NCBI RefSeq assembly: GCF_002224675.1
Contig: NZ_NMPZ01000001.1
Span: forward strand, 124,001 to 188,000
Source: Segatella copri
GTDB lineage: Bacteria; Bacteroidota; Bacteroidia; Bacteroidales; Bacteroidaceae
DNA: 64,000 nucleotides
Reading direction: 5' to 3'
This document shows positions 51,401 through 58,483 of this stretch, one piece after another; positions within the stretch are counted from its first letter, which is position 1; every line of letters begins with the position of its first letter. Both the position numbers and the translations under genes were made by a program. The notes under the pieces are model-generated. The model was not told where the DNA came from, searched no databases, and was given only the letters and a program-made list of their open reading frames with translations.

Positions 51401-52377
51401 TCGTCGGAATAGAGACGGTTGGCATAGAGTGAATACTGCAAGGTATAACCCTTGATGGCCTTCTTGGAAAGGTTCTGCAACTGGGCAGAGATATGTAAGG
51501 TGGCATGGCTGTAGGTTTCATCCAAGTCAGGAATAGCCTTGATGTCTCTTACCTGAACCTGTGGTTTGGCAACCAAAGCCACGGTGCGGAAGATACCTGG
51601 CAAGCGGAACATATCCTGACTCTCCAGGAAAGAACCGTCTGAATGGCGATAAACCTCTACTGCTACCGTATTCTCCTCACCCTCCTTATTAAGATAAGGT
51701 GTAATGTCGAATTCAGCCAGGTTGCGTGAGTTCTTGGAGAATCCCACATACTTACCATTTATATATAAGTAGAAGAATGAATCTACACCATCGAAGTTCA
51801 GATAGATCTGCTGACCCTTCCAGTCTGCAGGTACGGAGAAGGTTCTGCGATAAGATCCCACCTCATTGCGGTTGCGATAGGTCATCCAGTTGGTAGGAGG
51901 TGTACGCATCACTCCACCCTTCCAGTCGTTCATCGGCTGCCAGGAGTGCTGGAAGATGACACGCTGGTTAGAATAGAGCGGATCTCCATACTTGTTGTTT
52001 CCATCCTTCTGCAGACCTGCCAAATTCCAGTTCATCGGCACCTTGATATCGTCCCACTGAGAGACATCATAGTCTGTACGGTAGAAATCCTTGGGACGCT
52101 CATCAGGATTTGGAGCCCAATGGAACTTCCATAATCCATCGAGAGATTTCCAGTAAGAACTGTTTTCTGGTAAAACCTTTCTCGCCTCTTCGACATTGCG
52201 GAACGAGAAGAACCAAGCATGTGGCTGCTGCTTGTTGACAGCTACGGAATCAGGACTTTGCCACTCCCATCCCGTAGGCGCAGCCTGCTGATTGTAGAAG
52301 TAGCCTCCTAAAGTACCATCTGCCCATGCTGATGAGCAAATGAGTCCGGTTAAAAGTAATAAATAAGTTTTCTTCAT
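48463..52377 (-). CDS. Secreted GH2 beta-galactosidase with C-terminal CBM32-like domain (1304 aa)
   Basis: Signal peptide MKKTYLLLLTGLICSSAWA. LacZ-type layout: sugar-binding and immunoglobulin-like domains, a TIM barrel with GVNRHENNTLLGHTATREQM, acid/base Glu in VIWSLGNEAGPG (about 534) and nucleophile Glu in PFHISEYAHSMGN (about 599). DUF4981 and the small-chain domain follow (about 720-1140), and a final F5/8 type C/CBM32-like domain lies at about 1165-1304 (YLVDGDPSTFWHTMY, WVDFDAGKQKVIKGFTYLAR). Such enzymes release terminal beta-galactose from plant or host glycans in the periplasm. Monocistronic, with promoter at 52412-52441. No SusCD genes adjoin. Confidence 0.94.
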   Translation of the reverse strand: MKKTYLLLLTGLICSSAWADGTLGGYFYNQQAAPTGWEWQSPDSVAVNKQQPHAWFFSFRNVEEARKVLPENSSYWKSLDGLWKFHWAPNPDERPKDFYRTDYDVSQWDDIKVPMNWNLAGLQKDGNNKYGDPLYSNQRVIFQHSWQPMNDWKGGVMRTPPTNWMTYRNRNEVGSYRRTFSVPADWKGQQIYLNFDGVDSFFYLYINGKYVGFSKNSRNLAEFDITPYLNKEGEENTVAVEVYRHSDGSFLESQDMFRLPGIFRTVALVAKPQVQVRDIKAIPDLDETYSHATLHISAQLQNLSKKAIKGYTLQYSLYANRLYSDDNDLMEGVTASTPLVGKLNSKGEIVLETTLDAANKVKLWSAEAPYRYTLVGELKDAKGRTVQTFSTIVGFRKVEIKETPAEKDEFGLAGRYYYLNGQPIKLKGVNRHENNTLLGHTATREQMENEIFLMKRGNINHVRNCHYPDAPYWYYLCDKYGIYLEDEANLESHEYYYGKQSLSHVPEFRNAHIARNMEMVHATVNHPSVVIWSLGNEAGPGKTFVDCYNAIKAYDTSRPVQYERNNDIVDMGSNQYPSIAWVQGAVQGKYKLKYPFHISEYAHSMGNACGNLIDYWDAIESTNFFMGGAIWDWVDQALNKQDPVTGQTYWAYGGDFGKDNKPNDGMFCMNGILRPDFSPKAQYYEVKKVYQNVGVKAVDMKQGQIEIFNKNYFEPLKNYQIVWSLYKDGVCISKNQPLQGAKNIVGPREKGFYTLPYDYASLDPKSEYFVTVQFLLGKDMPWAAKGYPQMEEQLRVKGADVAAPSIATVAKNGKAMKLSVDKAAKRANIIGGNFQVAFDLNTGAIYSLKYGSQDIIKDGNGPKLDAYRAPTDNDAGIGYHNAWFKNGLYDLQHVVKNWNYTAKKDGTYQLDFTVESQGKEGCDVNYSNRDRDPESCYNFEKNKHALTDADLKFTSRQIYTIYKDGSIEMQSAIGANRSKVILPRIGYSMVLPSELNQYDYYGRGPVNNYNDRKTSQFIGWYHSPVAEQGIMLPKPQAQGNREEVRWCAVTNDSQQGVVFISDSTMSASALPWSQQELTLAAHPYQLPKSSGTHLHLDAKVTGLGGASCGQGGPLTPDQVRSTPTTFGFIIRPAVKSELGNIVKVSATGREMMKEVMKKMQQNQQTSNLQIAFASSQEPDEGDAAYLVDGDPSTFWHTMYSITLAKYPHWVDFDAGKQKVIKGFTYLARQDGSLNGCIKDYEIYVSNDNKTWGEPILKGHFEKTAKLQKVMLNKPVKARYFRLRALNEQNGQDYASGSEFTLITE

Positions 52378-52411
52378 AAGTTGATGTTATTGTTTCTAAT
52401 TATATTCTTTG

Positions 52412-52441
52412 CAAAGTTACGCTTTTATTTTGAAAGAGCAA
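52412..52441 (-). promoter_or_regulatory. GH2 gene promoter
   Basis: On the minus strand: TTG (52439-52441), 19-bp spacer, TAACTTTG (52412-52419). Confidence 0.7.
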
Positions 52442-52532
52442 AATAGTAGGAGGGAAAAAGCGAGAAAATACCCGATTTTTTGAGATAAGCCTTTAATCTT
52501 TGCCCTACCCGATGATTTTTTCCCAGAAAAAC

Positions 52533-52563
52533 TTGGCGGAATCACAGAAAAGCTGTATCTTTG
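52533..52563 (+). promoter_or_regulatory. fucO promoter
   Basis: TTG 52533-52535, 20-bp spacer, TATCTTTG 52556-52563; leader about 80 nt. Confidence 0.75.
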
Positions 52564-52645
52564 TCGCATACAATCAATCTTATGGCAATATAGATATACT
52601 AAATATATTATTAATTAATAAATTCAATCTTAAACAAAGACATTT

Positions 52646-53800
52646 ATGGTAAACAGATTCATTCTTAATGAAGTTTCCTATTTCGGTCCAGGTGCCCGCA
52701 AGGAGCTTCCTACAGTAATCGCTAGTCGTGGTTGGAAAAAAGCTTTGGTTGTAACAGACAAGGGCTTGATGAAATTTGGCGTTGCCAAGATGGTACTCGA
52801 CGTATTGGACGAGGCTAACATCGCTTACGAGGTATTTGATGACGTAAAGCCAAACCCAACAGTTTCCAATGTTACTGCAGGTATTGAGGCTTGCAAGAAT
52901 GCTGAGGCAGACTTCATCATCGCTATCGGTGGTGGCAGTTCTATGGATACCGCAAAGGGTATCGGCGTGGTTGTTACCAACCCAGAGTTTGCCGACATCG
53001 TTTCTCTGGAGGGAGTTGCACCTACCAAGAACAAGTGCTTGCCTATCGTAGCACTTCCTACTACAGCAGGTACCGCAGCAGAGACAACCATCAACTATGT
53101 GATTATCGACGAGAAGCGCCAACAGAAGATGGTATGCGTAGATCCTAACGATATTCCAGCCGTTGCTATCGTAGATGCTGAGCTGATGTATTCTTTGCCA
53201 AAGGGTCTCACCGCTGCTACCGGTATGGATGCGATGACTCACGCTATCGAGGGCTTGATTACCAAGGCAGCTTGGGAGATGAGTGATATGTTCGAGCTCA
53301 AGGCTATCGAGATGATTCATAAGTACCTGCCTATCGCAGTGAATGACCCTACCAATCCAGAGGGTCGCAACGGTATGGCTGTAGCTCAGTATATTGCCGG
53401 TATGGCATTCTCTAATGTAGGTTTGGGCGTTGACCATGGTATGGCTCACCCAATGAGTGCCCTTCATGATGTTCCTCACGGAGTAGCATGTGCCATCCTG
53501 CTTCCTACCGTGATGCGTTTCAATATGGAGGTAAGTGTACCTAAGTATGTACAGATTGCCAAGGTTGTTGGTGTTTACAAGGATGGTATGACCGACCAGG
53601 AGGCAGCAGAGGCAGCATGCAATGCTATCGAGGAGTTGTCTAAGTTGGTTGGTATTCCACAGCATCTCAGCGAATTGGGCATCACAGAGGCTGACATCCC
53701 TGCCCTTGCCGAGCAGGCATTCACCGATGTATGTACTCCAGGTAACCCTCGCGAGGTTTCTAAGGAGGATATCATCGCCTTGTATCACAAGATCTTGTAA
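52646..53800 (+). CDS. fucO: Lactaldehyde reductase/iron-containing alcohol dehydrogenase (384 aa)
   Basis: Group III Fe-dependent ADH. NAD-binding IIAIGGGSSMDTAKGIGV, ALPTTAGTAAETT, and the metal ligands in GMDAMTHAIEG, VDHGMAHPM and LHDVPHGVACAILLP are all present. Closest pattern is FucO, which reduces L-lactaldehyde from fucose or rhamnose to 1,2-propanediol and regenerates NAD+. It stands alone between a good promoter and terminator, away from other fucose genes, so the in vivo substrate could be another aldehyde. Confidence 0.9.
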   Translation: MVNRFILNEVSYFGPGARKELPTVIASRGWKKALVVTDKGLMKFGVAKMVLDVLDEANIAYEVFDDVKPNPTVSNVTAGIEACKNAEADFIIAIGGGSSMDTAKGIGVVVTNPEFADIVSLEGVAPTKNKCLPIVALPTTAGTAAETTINYVIIDEKRQQKMVCVDPNDIPAVAIVDAELMYSLPKGLTAATGMDAMTHAIEGLITKAAWEMSDMFELKAIEMIHKYLPIAVNDPTNPEGRNGMAVAQYIAGMAFSNVGLGVDHGMAHPMSALHDVPHGVACAILLPTVMRFNMEVSVPKYVQIAKVVGVYKDGMTDQEAAEAACNAIEELSKLVGIPQHLSELGITEADIPALAEQAFTDVCTPGNPREVSKEDIIALYHKIL

Positions 53801-53837
53801 TATAGGCTAAAGATACAATAATTCTTTAATATTTTAA

Positions 53838-53893
53838 TCGCCCTGAAAGGAACAAGCATAAATGATGCTTCACCTTTCAGGGCGATTTTTTAT
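53838..53893 (+). terminator. Terminator after fucO
   Basis: ATCGCCCTGAAAGG/CCTTTCAGGGCGAT stem followed by six T. Confidence 0.9.
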
Positions 53894-54109
53894 TCATTTA
53901 ATCCCTCAACTTAGGCGCAAAGACGTTACTGAGAGGTTGCCATGATAGTACTGACAATGCGTAAAGCGGCTTGTAGCGCTTATTGCCTCACTATGGCACA
54001 ACATTGCCCCTTACCAGGGCAATAACCTGCCATTGCCAGGCACAAAACGATACGTCGGGAGCTGGTAAAACAAGCTTTGAAAGTGGCTTGCTATTACGAA
54101 GGATTGCAA

Positions 54110-54240
54110 ATTCGCCGGAACACCAGCGCAAGTCCGCTAGGCGTCCCGCCGGATTAAAATCCAGTGTAAAAAATGTTAACTGTATGGTTGAAACGGGCTA
54201 AGAGCTTTTGGGCTTTCAGCCCGTTTCAACCATACAGTTA
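54110..54240. repeat. Decayed dispersed repeat plus perfect 23-bp inverted repeat
   Basis: 54110-54175 is a worn copy of the dispersed element (GGATTGCAAATTCGCCGG, GTCCGCTAGGCGTCCCGCCG). It is followed by TAACTGTATGGTTGAAACGG.GCT (54177-54199) and its exact reverse complement (54218-54240), separated by AAGAGCTTTTGGGCTTTC, the same loop as in copy B. The right arm replaces the 3' end of the minus-strand pseudogene. The stretch 53894-54109 also contains GC-rich CATTGCC-type short repeats but no gene. Confidence 0.75.
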
Positions 54241-54626
54241 GAAGTTTTTTCTTCAATCTTGTCATTCTCATAAATTGGCGAAATTGGTTTTGGTTGCGGC
54301 AAAGACAATATCGGCGAAACGACCTTTTCTATCGGGACTTCTTTTGCCTGTTTTTTATTCTTATCTTGTCGGGGCATTGTTGTTGGAGGCACGACCTCAT
54401 CTTTAGGACGTGGAATAGACGGAAGTGCCTTATACTCTTTTCAAGCCTTTTCTAAAAACTTAACATATTCTGCATTACATTGAGCACGGTAATCCTCATA
54501 CTCTGCCTTAGCATGTTTCCTGAATTTCTCGTATTGAGCATAGGAGTCATCCGTTTGAGCAGAAGATGTAAACATCGAAAATCCAAACAACAAACTGACC
54601 AATAAAAAACTTTTGAATCTTGCCAT
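54216..54626 (-). pseudogene. Exported companion protein of the caspase locus, broken
   Basis: Starts MARFKSFLLVSLLFGFSMFT-SSAQ (signal peptide), continues YAQYEKFRKHAKAEYEDYRA and NAEYVKFLEKA, then hits TGA at 54441-54443. Reading through (the stop would be TGG, Trp) gives KEYKALPSIPRPKDEVVPP and a Lys/Pro-rich stretch until the frame enters the 23-bp inverted repeat and stops at 54216. The intact family is likely longer. The gene begins 8 bp after the caspase stop, so it is co-transcribed. The Lys/Glu/Tyr helical N-terminus followed by WKEY and a Pro-rich part recalls secreted Bacteroidales proteins, but I cannot name a family. Confidence 0.65.
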
Positions 54627-54633
54627 CACCATC

Positions 54634-56820
54634 TTATTTATTAAGTTTCCAACTTTTCCAGTCATTACCAATTAAAGGTGCCGACATGATAGAAGGAGAT
54701 TGTAACTTACCATTCACTACTATAGATTGCTGCTCAACTTTCGTTTTAATATAATCGCCAAGTTCGCCTAACGTCACATCTCCCTTTGTCTCTCGCAATT
54801 TCTTCAATAGATAATAAGTAAACAAACCATGTTCGAACTCATTATAAGGATATGCTGTTTCATCTCCCTGCGCTGCAGAAAAAACGACCATGTTCCCTTG
54901 AGGAGCATTTTGCTTGACTTTGATGGCAACGCCACGTGTTGATGCTAGCATATCTCCATCTCGTTTTGCTCCACTAAAACATGCATCCAAAAATATAGTT
55001 ACAGACTTGGATGGCATGTTTCCTAATGTTTTAAACAAGTCATCCAAGGCATAACCTGTTGTTACATCTGAACCATAACCATCTATTGGTAACAAATACC
55101 CATTTTTATTCTGTTCATCAGGAATACCATGTCCAGCATAATAGAAAATCACCTTTGCTTCTCCTCGATAAACTTTCATTACATTTTGAAGCCATTTAAG
55201 TTCATATTTGAGATTATTCAATGTTGCATCAGTCACATAATGAATGTTTTTCTCTGGCAATCCCAATGTCTTTCGGCAATACTCAGCAAATACACGTCCA
55301 TCATTCTTTGCATACTGTACAGCCTTTTCCATTTGATATTTTTCATTAGCTATAACTACCGCAAAAACTTTTTCATTTTTCTTGACCACAATTGGAATAT
55401 TATCATCAACGTCAACCTCCTTATAGGCTTTCATATACTTAGACAACTCAGTTTCTCCGATTTTTGCATAAAAATCAGGCGCATTCTTATTTATTGAATC
55501 ATAGATTTCTTTTGCTTTTACTTTATCCCCCATTACCCAAAACAATTCTCCTTTAGCATCCATTGTATTACAAGGATAGTCTGAAATACCATTCTTTTTA
55601 TAATGAGCAAGAGCCTGTTCTATTAATGCTTCTGCCTTGTCTATATTTTTCTCCACGGCATAACCATACATATACAACTTTGCCAATATACGATGCCCGA
55701 CAATATCCAGAGTGTCATTTTTAATCGCCAACTCTGCATATTTTTTAGCCTGCGAATAGTCCGTTATACCTGTTTTTCCTGTATAAAACATGTCTGCTAA
55801 GAAATAATAGATGCCAGTTGTTATCCCATTATCAGCAGCCTTTTGAAACCACTTAAACGCCTCATTATAATTTTGAGCTACGCCGTCTCCTGCGTAATAC
55901 ATTTCTCCCAAATAGGCAAAAGCACTAGCAACCCCATTATCAGCAGCCTTTTGAAACCACTGAAAAGCCTCGCCATAATTTTGAGCTACGCCCTGTCCTT
56001 TACAATACATAACTCCCAACCCAACATAAGCATCAGCAGCCCCATTTTCGGCGGCTTTTTTAGTCCACAGAAATGCCTTTTCATAATTTTGAGCTACGCC
56101 CTGTCCGTTATAATACATAACTCCCAACCAAGAATAAGCACCTGTGACCCCATTATCAGCAGCCTTTTGATACCACTTAAACGCCTCATTATAATTTTGA
56201 GCTACGCCTTGTCCTTTATAATACATACCTCCCAACCCAGCATAAGCAACAGCAATTCCTTTTTCGGCGGCTTTTTTAGTCCATTTAAATGCCTCACCAT
56301 AATTTTGAGCTACACCTTGTCCGTTATAATACATACCTACTAACCAACCATAAGCAACAGCATCTCCATTATCTACAGCCTTTTGAAACCACTGAATAGC
56401 CTCGCCATAATTTTGAGCTACGCCCTGTCCTTTACAATACATAATTCCCAACCCAACATAAGCATCAGCAGCCCCATTTTCGGCGGCTTTTTTAGACCAC
56501 AGAAATGCCTTTTCATAATTTTGAGCTACGCCCTGTCCGTTATAATACATAACTCCCAACCAAATATAAGCACCTGTGCCCCCATTATCAGCAGCCTTTT
56601 GATACCACTTAAATGCTTCGTTATAATTTTGCGCTACACCAGTACCTTCATAATACATTTTTCCCAAATAGGCACAAGCTGATATATCTCCAGCATTTGC
56701 ATCTTGCAAGACTTGTTTCAATTTAAATTGATCAACCTGCGCAACAGCCATTGTTGGAAAGAAGCAAATAAACAAAAGTACTATTACTGCTTGTCTTTTT
56801 ACAATCCCAATCATCTCCAT
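54634..56820 (-). CDS. Exported Sel1-repeat caspase-like protease (728 aa)
   Basis: Signal peptide at the N-terminus ending FFPTMAVAQ (about residue 28). Residues 45-340 hold about eight Sel1 repeats of 36 residues (GVAQNYNEAFKWYQKAADNG). A divergent helical part with further TPR/Sel1-like units lies at 340-480. The C-terminal 240 residues are a caspase-fold (C14) domain: KVFAVVIANEKYQ, catalytic His in VIFYYAGHGIPDEQN, catalytic Cys in VTIFLDACFSGAKRDGD, then VVFSAAQGDETAYPY. Caspase-like enzymes cut after Arg, Lys or Asp. The DNA of the repeats is nearly identical, with a 432-bp duplication. It lies behind two micropeptide ORFs and an 82-residue protein on one transcript. Target unknown. 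Confidence 0.9.
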   Translation of the reverse strand: MEMIGIVKRQAVIVLLFICFFPTMAVAQVDQFKLKQVLQDANAGDISACAYLGKMYYEGTGVAQNYNEAFKWYQKAADNGGTGAYIWLGVMYYNGQGVAQNYEKAFLWSKKAAENGAADAYVGLGIMYCKGQGVAQNYGEAIQWFQKAVDNGDAVAYGWLVGMYYNGQGVAQNYGEAFKWTKKAAEKGIAVAYAGLGGMYYKGQGVAQNYNEAFKWYQKAADNGVTGAYSWLGVMYYNGQGVAQNYEKAFLWTKKAAENGAADAYVGLGVMYCKGQGVAQNYGEAFQWFQKAADNGVASAFAYLGEMYYAGDGVAQNYNEAFKWFQKAADNGITTGIYYFLADMFYTGKTGITDYSQAKKYAELAIKNDTLDIVGHRILAKLYMYGYAVEKNIDKAEALIEQALAHYKKNGISDYPCNTMDAKGELFWVMGDKVKAKEIYDSINKNAPDFYAKIGETELSKYMKAYKEVDVDDNIPIVVKKNEKVFAVVIANEKYQMEKAVQYAKNDGRVFAEYCRKTLGLPEKNIHYVTDATLNNLKYELKWLQNVMKVYRGEAKVIFYYAGHGIPDEQNKNGYLLPIDGYGSDVTTGYALDDLFKTLGNMPSKSVTIFLDACFSGAKRDGDMLASTRGVAIKVKQNAPQGNMVVFSAAQGDETAYPYNEFEHGLFTYYLLKKLRETKGDVTLGELGDYIKTKVEQQSIVVNGKLQSPSIMSAPLIGNDWKSWKLNK
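56170..56620. repeat. 432-bp intragenic direct duplication (four Sel1 units)
   Basis: The order of unit types (NEAFKWYQ, EKAFLW, GEA.QWFQ and so on) repeats every four units. For example GATACCACTTAAA occurs at 56169 and again 432 bp later at 56601, each followed by the same neighbours. This is the second-level repeat of the Sel1 array. Confidence 0.65.
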
Positions 56821-56844
56821 AATTACTCTATCTAATAGCCAATA

Positions 56845-57093
56845 CTATAACTTTACATTTTGCAGCTGTCTGAGAGACTTATCCATATCGCTTTCAAAGA
56901 AACCTGGAGCAAACAGACCACTTGCTGCATTATTATTCAACTCCAAATAAATCTCATCATCTAAGCCTTCAGCAAAGTTACGAACATTATTTTCTATTCT
57001 ATCTCTTTCTTCACTGTTTTTAGCCAAGCTATATTCTCTATCATATTGCTTTAAATAGCTATAAATTTCTTCTCGATTATTCATTTTCATCAT
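56845..57093 (-). CDS. Small acidic cytoplasmic protein (82 aa)
   Basis: Preceded by a very strong Shine-Dalgarno (AAGGAGGGG) at the ATGATG start. Sequence features: NNREEIYSYLKQYDREYSLA, then DRIENNVRNFAEGLDDEIYL, ELNNNAASGLFAPGFFESDM and a short tail. It is helical and acidic, without signal peptide. It precedes the caspase gene by 24 bp on the same strand. No family recognised; it could be a regulator, chaperone or inhibitor of the protease, but nothing in the sequence proves it. Confidence 0.7.
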   Translation of the reverse strand: MMKMNNREEIYSYLKQYDREYSLAKNSEERDRIENNVRNFAEGLDDEIYLELNNNAASGLFAPGFFESDMDKSLRQLQNVKL

Positions 57094-57126
57094 AACCCCT
57101 CCTTGAATTATTATACATTTTCTTTT

Positions 57127-57252
57127 TTACTCACTATATACATCATTAATAGTAACCAATACCCCCTTCCTTCTTTCAAAAAAAGGAGTAATAACGCAAT
57201 CTGTTTGGATTGTATTTACTCTACATAGATGCTTCTTACTAATCTTTTGCAT
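57127..57252 (-). CDS. Possible micropeptide (41 aa)
   Basis: Frame MQKISKKHLCRVNTIQTDCV-I then TPFFERRKGVLVTINDVYSE. Basic N-terminus and two Cys. The Shine-Dalgarno is poor, so translation is uncertain. It lies between the 45-residue ORF and the 82-residue gene on the same strand and fills most of that gap. Confidence 0.35.
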   Translation of the reverse strand: MQKISKKHLCRVNTIQTDCVITPFFERRKGVLVTINDVYSE

Positions 57253-57273
57253 ATCTACAGAGATTAAAAAAGT

Positions 57274-57411
57274 CTAGCAAGGGCGTACAGAAACTACCTT
57301 TGCCACATGTCCCTCAGGAATTCCTGGTACTACTATCGAATAGCTAACAAGATATTTCTTTTCAAACTCCTCAATAGGAAGAGCGAATACTTTTAATTTC
57401 TTTTCCTTCAT
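57274..57411 (-). CDS. Micropeptide (45 aa)
   Basis: MKEKKLKVFALPIEEFEKKY is followed by LVSYSIVVPGIPEGHVAKVV and SVRPC. It has a good Shine-Dalgarno (AAAGGAG) and is the first ORF after the promoter at 57499-57529. The charged leader-like first half (ALPIEEFEKKY), a hydrophobic core with PGIPEG and a single C-terminal Cys resemble short peptide precursors in general, but no modification enzyme is adjacent and no family is recognised. It may be a precursor or a leader peptide. Confidence 0.55.
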   Translation of the reverse strand: MKEKKLKVFALPIEEFEKKYLVSYSIVVPGIPEGHVAKVVSVRPC

Positions 57412-57498
57412 AATTTACTCCTTTCTTATCTTATTTCCTTGTTTATTTGTTACATCGATAATGCAACATTATGCTATCTTTTAAATATTTATTTTGTG

Positions 57499-57529
57499 CA
57501 AAAGTACACAGAAGTTTTTAAAATACCAA
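57499..57529 (-). promoter_or_regulatory. Promoter of the Sel1-caspase locus
   Basis: On the minus strand: TTG (57527-57529), 20-bp spacer, TACTTTTG (57499-57506); the first start codon is about 88 bp downstream. Confidence 0.7.
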
Positions 57530-57714
57530 ATATTTCCAGGTAAATCTACAAAAAAAACTTATATTTTCTTTGATTTTCAGGGAATTATTCGTATTTTGCA
57601 ACGTTATAGATATAATTAGATTCTTCTAGTTCACTAGCAAACCTAACGAAAGCTACAGAAGGAATAGGTTCTTGTACCATTAGCAAGCGTAATAATCAAT
57701 CGTAAAAAGCAATA

Positions 57715-57890
57715 GAAGTTGTCGGAACATATAGGAGAAGTTGCCGGAAAGATTAATATCTGTTTTCGGGGAAATTAATATCTCCAGCCGCACAACAGCT
57801 GTTGTGCGCTTGCATAACAGCTGATATGCGCTCGCACAACACGTGTTGTGCAAGCGGAAACCAACTGCTGTGCACCAACTTATCCAGTCT
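57715..57890. repeat. 22-bp phased array of divergent dyads (8 units)
   Basis: Units begin at 57715, 57737, 57759, 57781, 57803, 57825, 57847 and 57869, each exactly 22 bp. The dyads straddle unit borders: GCACAACAGCTGTTGTGC (57790-57807, perfect), GCATAACAGCTGATATGC (57812-57829, two mismatched pairs), GCACAACACGTGTTGTGC (57834-57851, perfect), and GGGGAAATTAATATCTCC (57768-57785, near-perfect). The dyads differ in sequence but keep self-complementarity, with a 4-bp spacer that usually contains CG or GC. The rest of the gene-free stretch 57530-57994 shows nothing else. Confidence 0.8.
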
Positions 57891-57994
57891 TTTCCTTTCT
57901 CGTATAATCGGACAAAACTCCTTTCACCATTAAGCTTCTGATAATCAGAAAGTATTAATGAGTGTAAAAGGAAAATTGAATTACGAATTCTTTT

Positions 57995-58462
57995 TTAGAA
58001 TTTAGTGAAGTATAGCCTCAACATCTTAGAGCGGAGCATCATTTTATCGCCCTTGAGCTTCTCTTTGTAGAAAGCTTCTCGCAGATTATTGATACCATAG
58101 CTTCTGATGCTGTCATTCACAACGGTTGCAGGAATATCACCACCATTTTCTCCATGATCCTGATGCCAGTTGTTCTTGTAAGGCGAATGCAGAATCAGAC
58201 TGTCACCAGTCTGTTCGAATCGGAAATAATAGCCACGGAAACTGTACATATTCGTGGGGGTAATACTGGCACAAGATATCAGCTTATGCTGCACTCCCCA
58301 GAATACACGTTCCCTGGAAAGGTCGAGATAGTTGCCCGTAGCCAACGTATCTACCCGTTCCAGATGCCAGAATCCATCAAGATCTCCATTATCGCTCGTC
58401 TCTAGGGTACAGGAACTCAGTACCAGACTGATAGCTGCTATCAAATATATTATTCTTTTCAT
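57995..58462 (-). CDS. Lipocalin-like lipoprotein (155 aa)
   Basis: Signal peptide with lipobox LVLSSC (Cys near 18). The body (GDLDGFWHLERVDTLATGNY, then YYFRFEQTGDSLILHSPYKN, and FYKEKLKGDKMMLRSKMLRL) has the G-x-W opening and alternating strands of small lipocalin-like domains common in Bacteroidales lipoproteins. It lies 21 bp after the Wzi-type gene on the minus strand, so they are likely co-transcribed. Ligand unknown. Confidence 0.75.
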   Translation of the reverse strand: MKRIIYLIAAISLVLSSCTLETSDNGDLDGFWHLERVDTLATGNYLDLSRERVFWGVQHKLISCASITPTNMYSFRGYYFRFEQTGDSLILHSPYKNNWHQDHGENGGDIPATVVNDSIRSYGINNLREAFYKEKLKGDKMMLRSKMLRLYFTKF

Positions 58463-58483
58463 TATCTTTTCTCTTTCATAAAG

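Noticed and set aside
52580..53788. 402-codon minus-strand ORF opposite fucO
   Set aside because: It is fully antisense to an intact, well-conserved dehydrogenase gene. Its composition (His, Cys, Ser rich) is that of a frame shadow, and it has no promoter or Shine-Dalgarno.
57715..57890. CRISPR array or rho-independent terminators
   Set aside because: There are no repeats with unique spacers and no T-runs after the dyads; three consecutive different palindromes do not fit a terminator.
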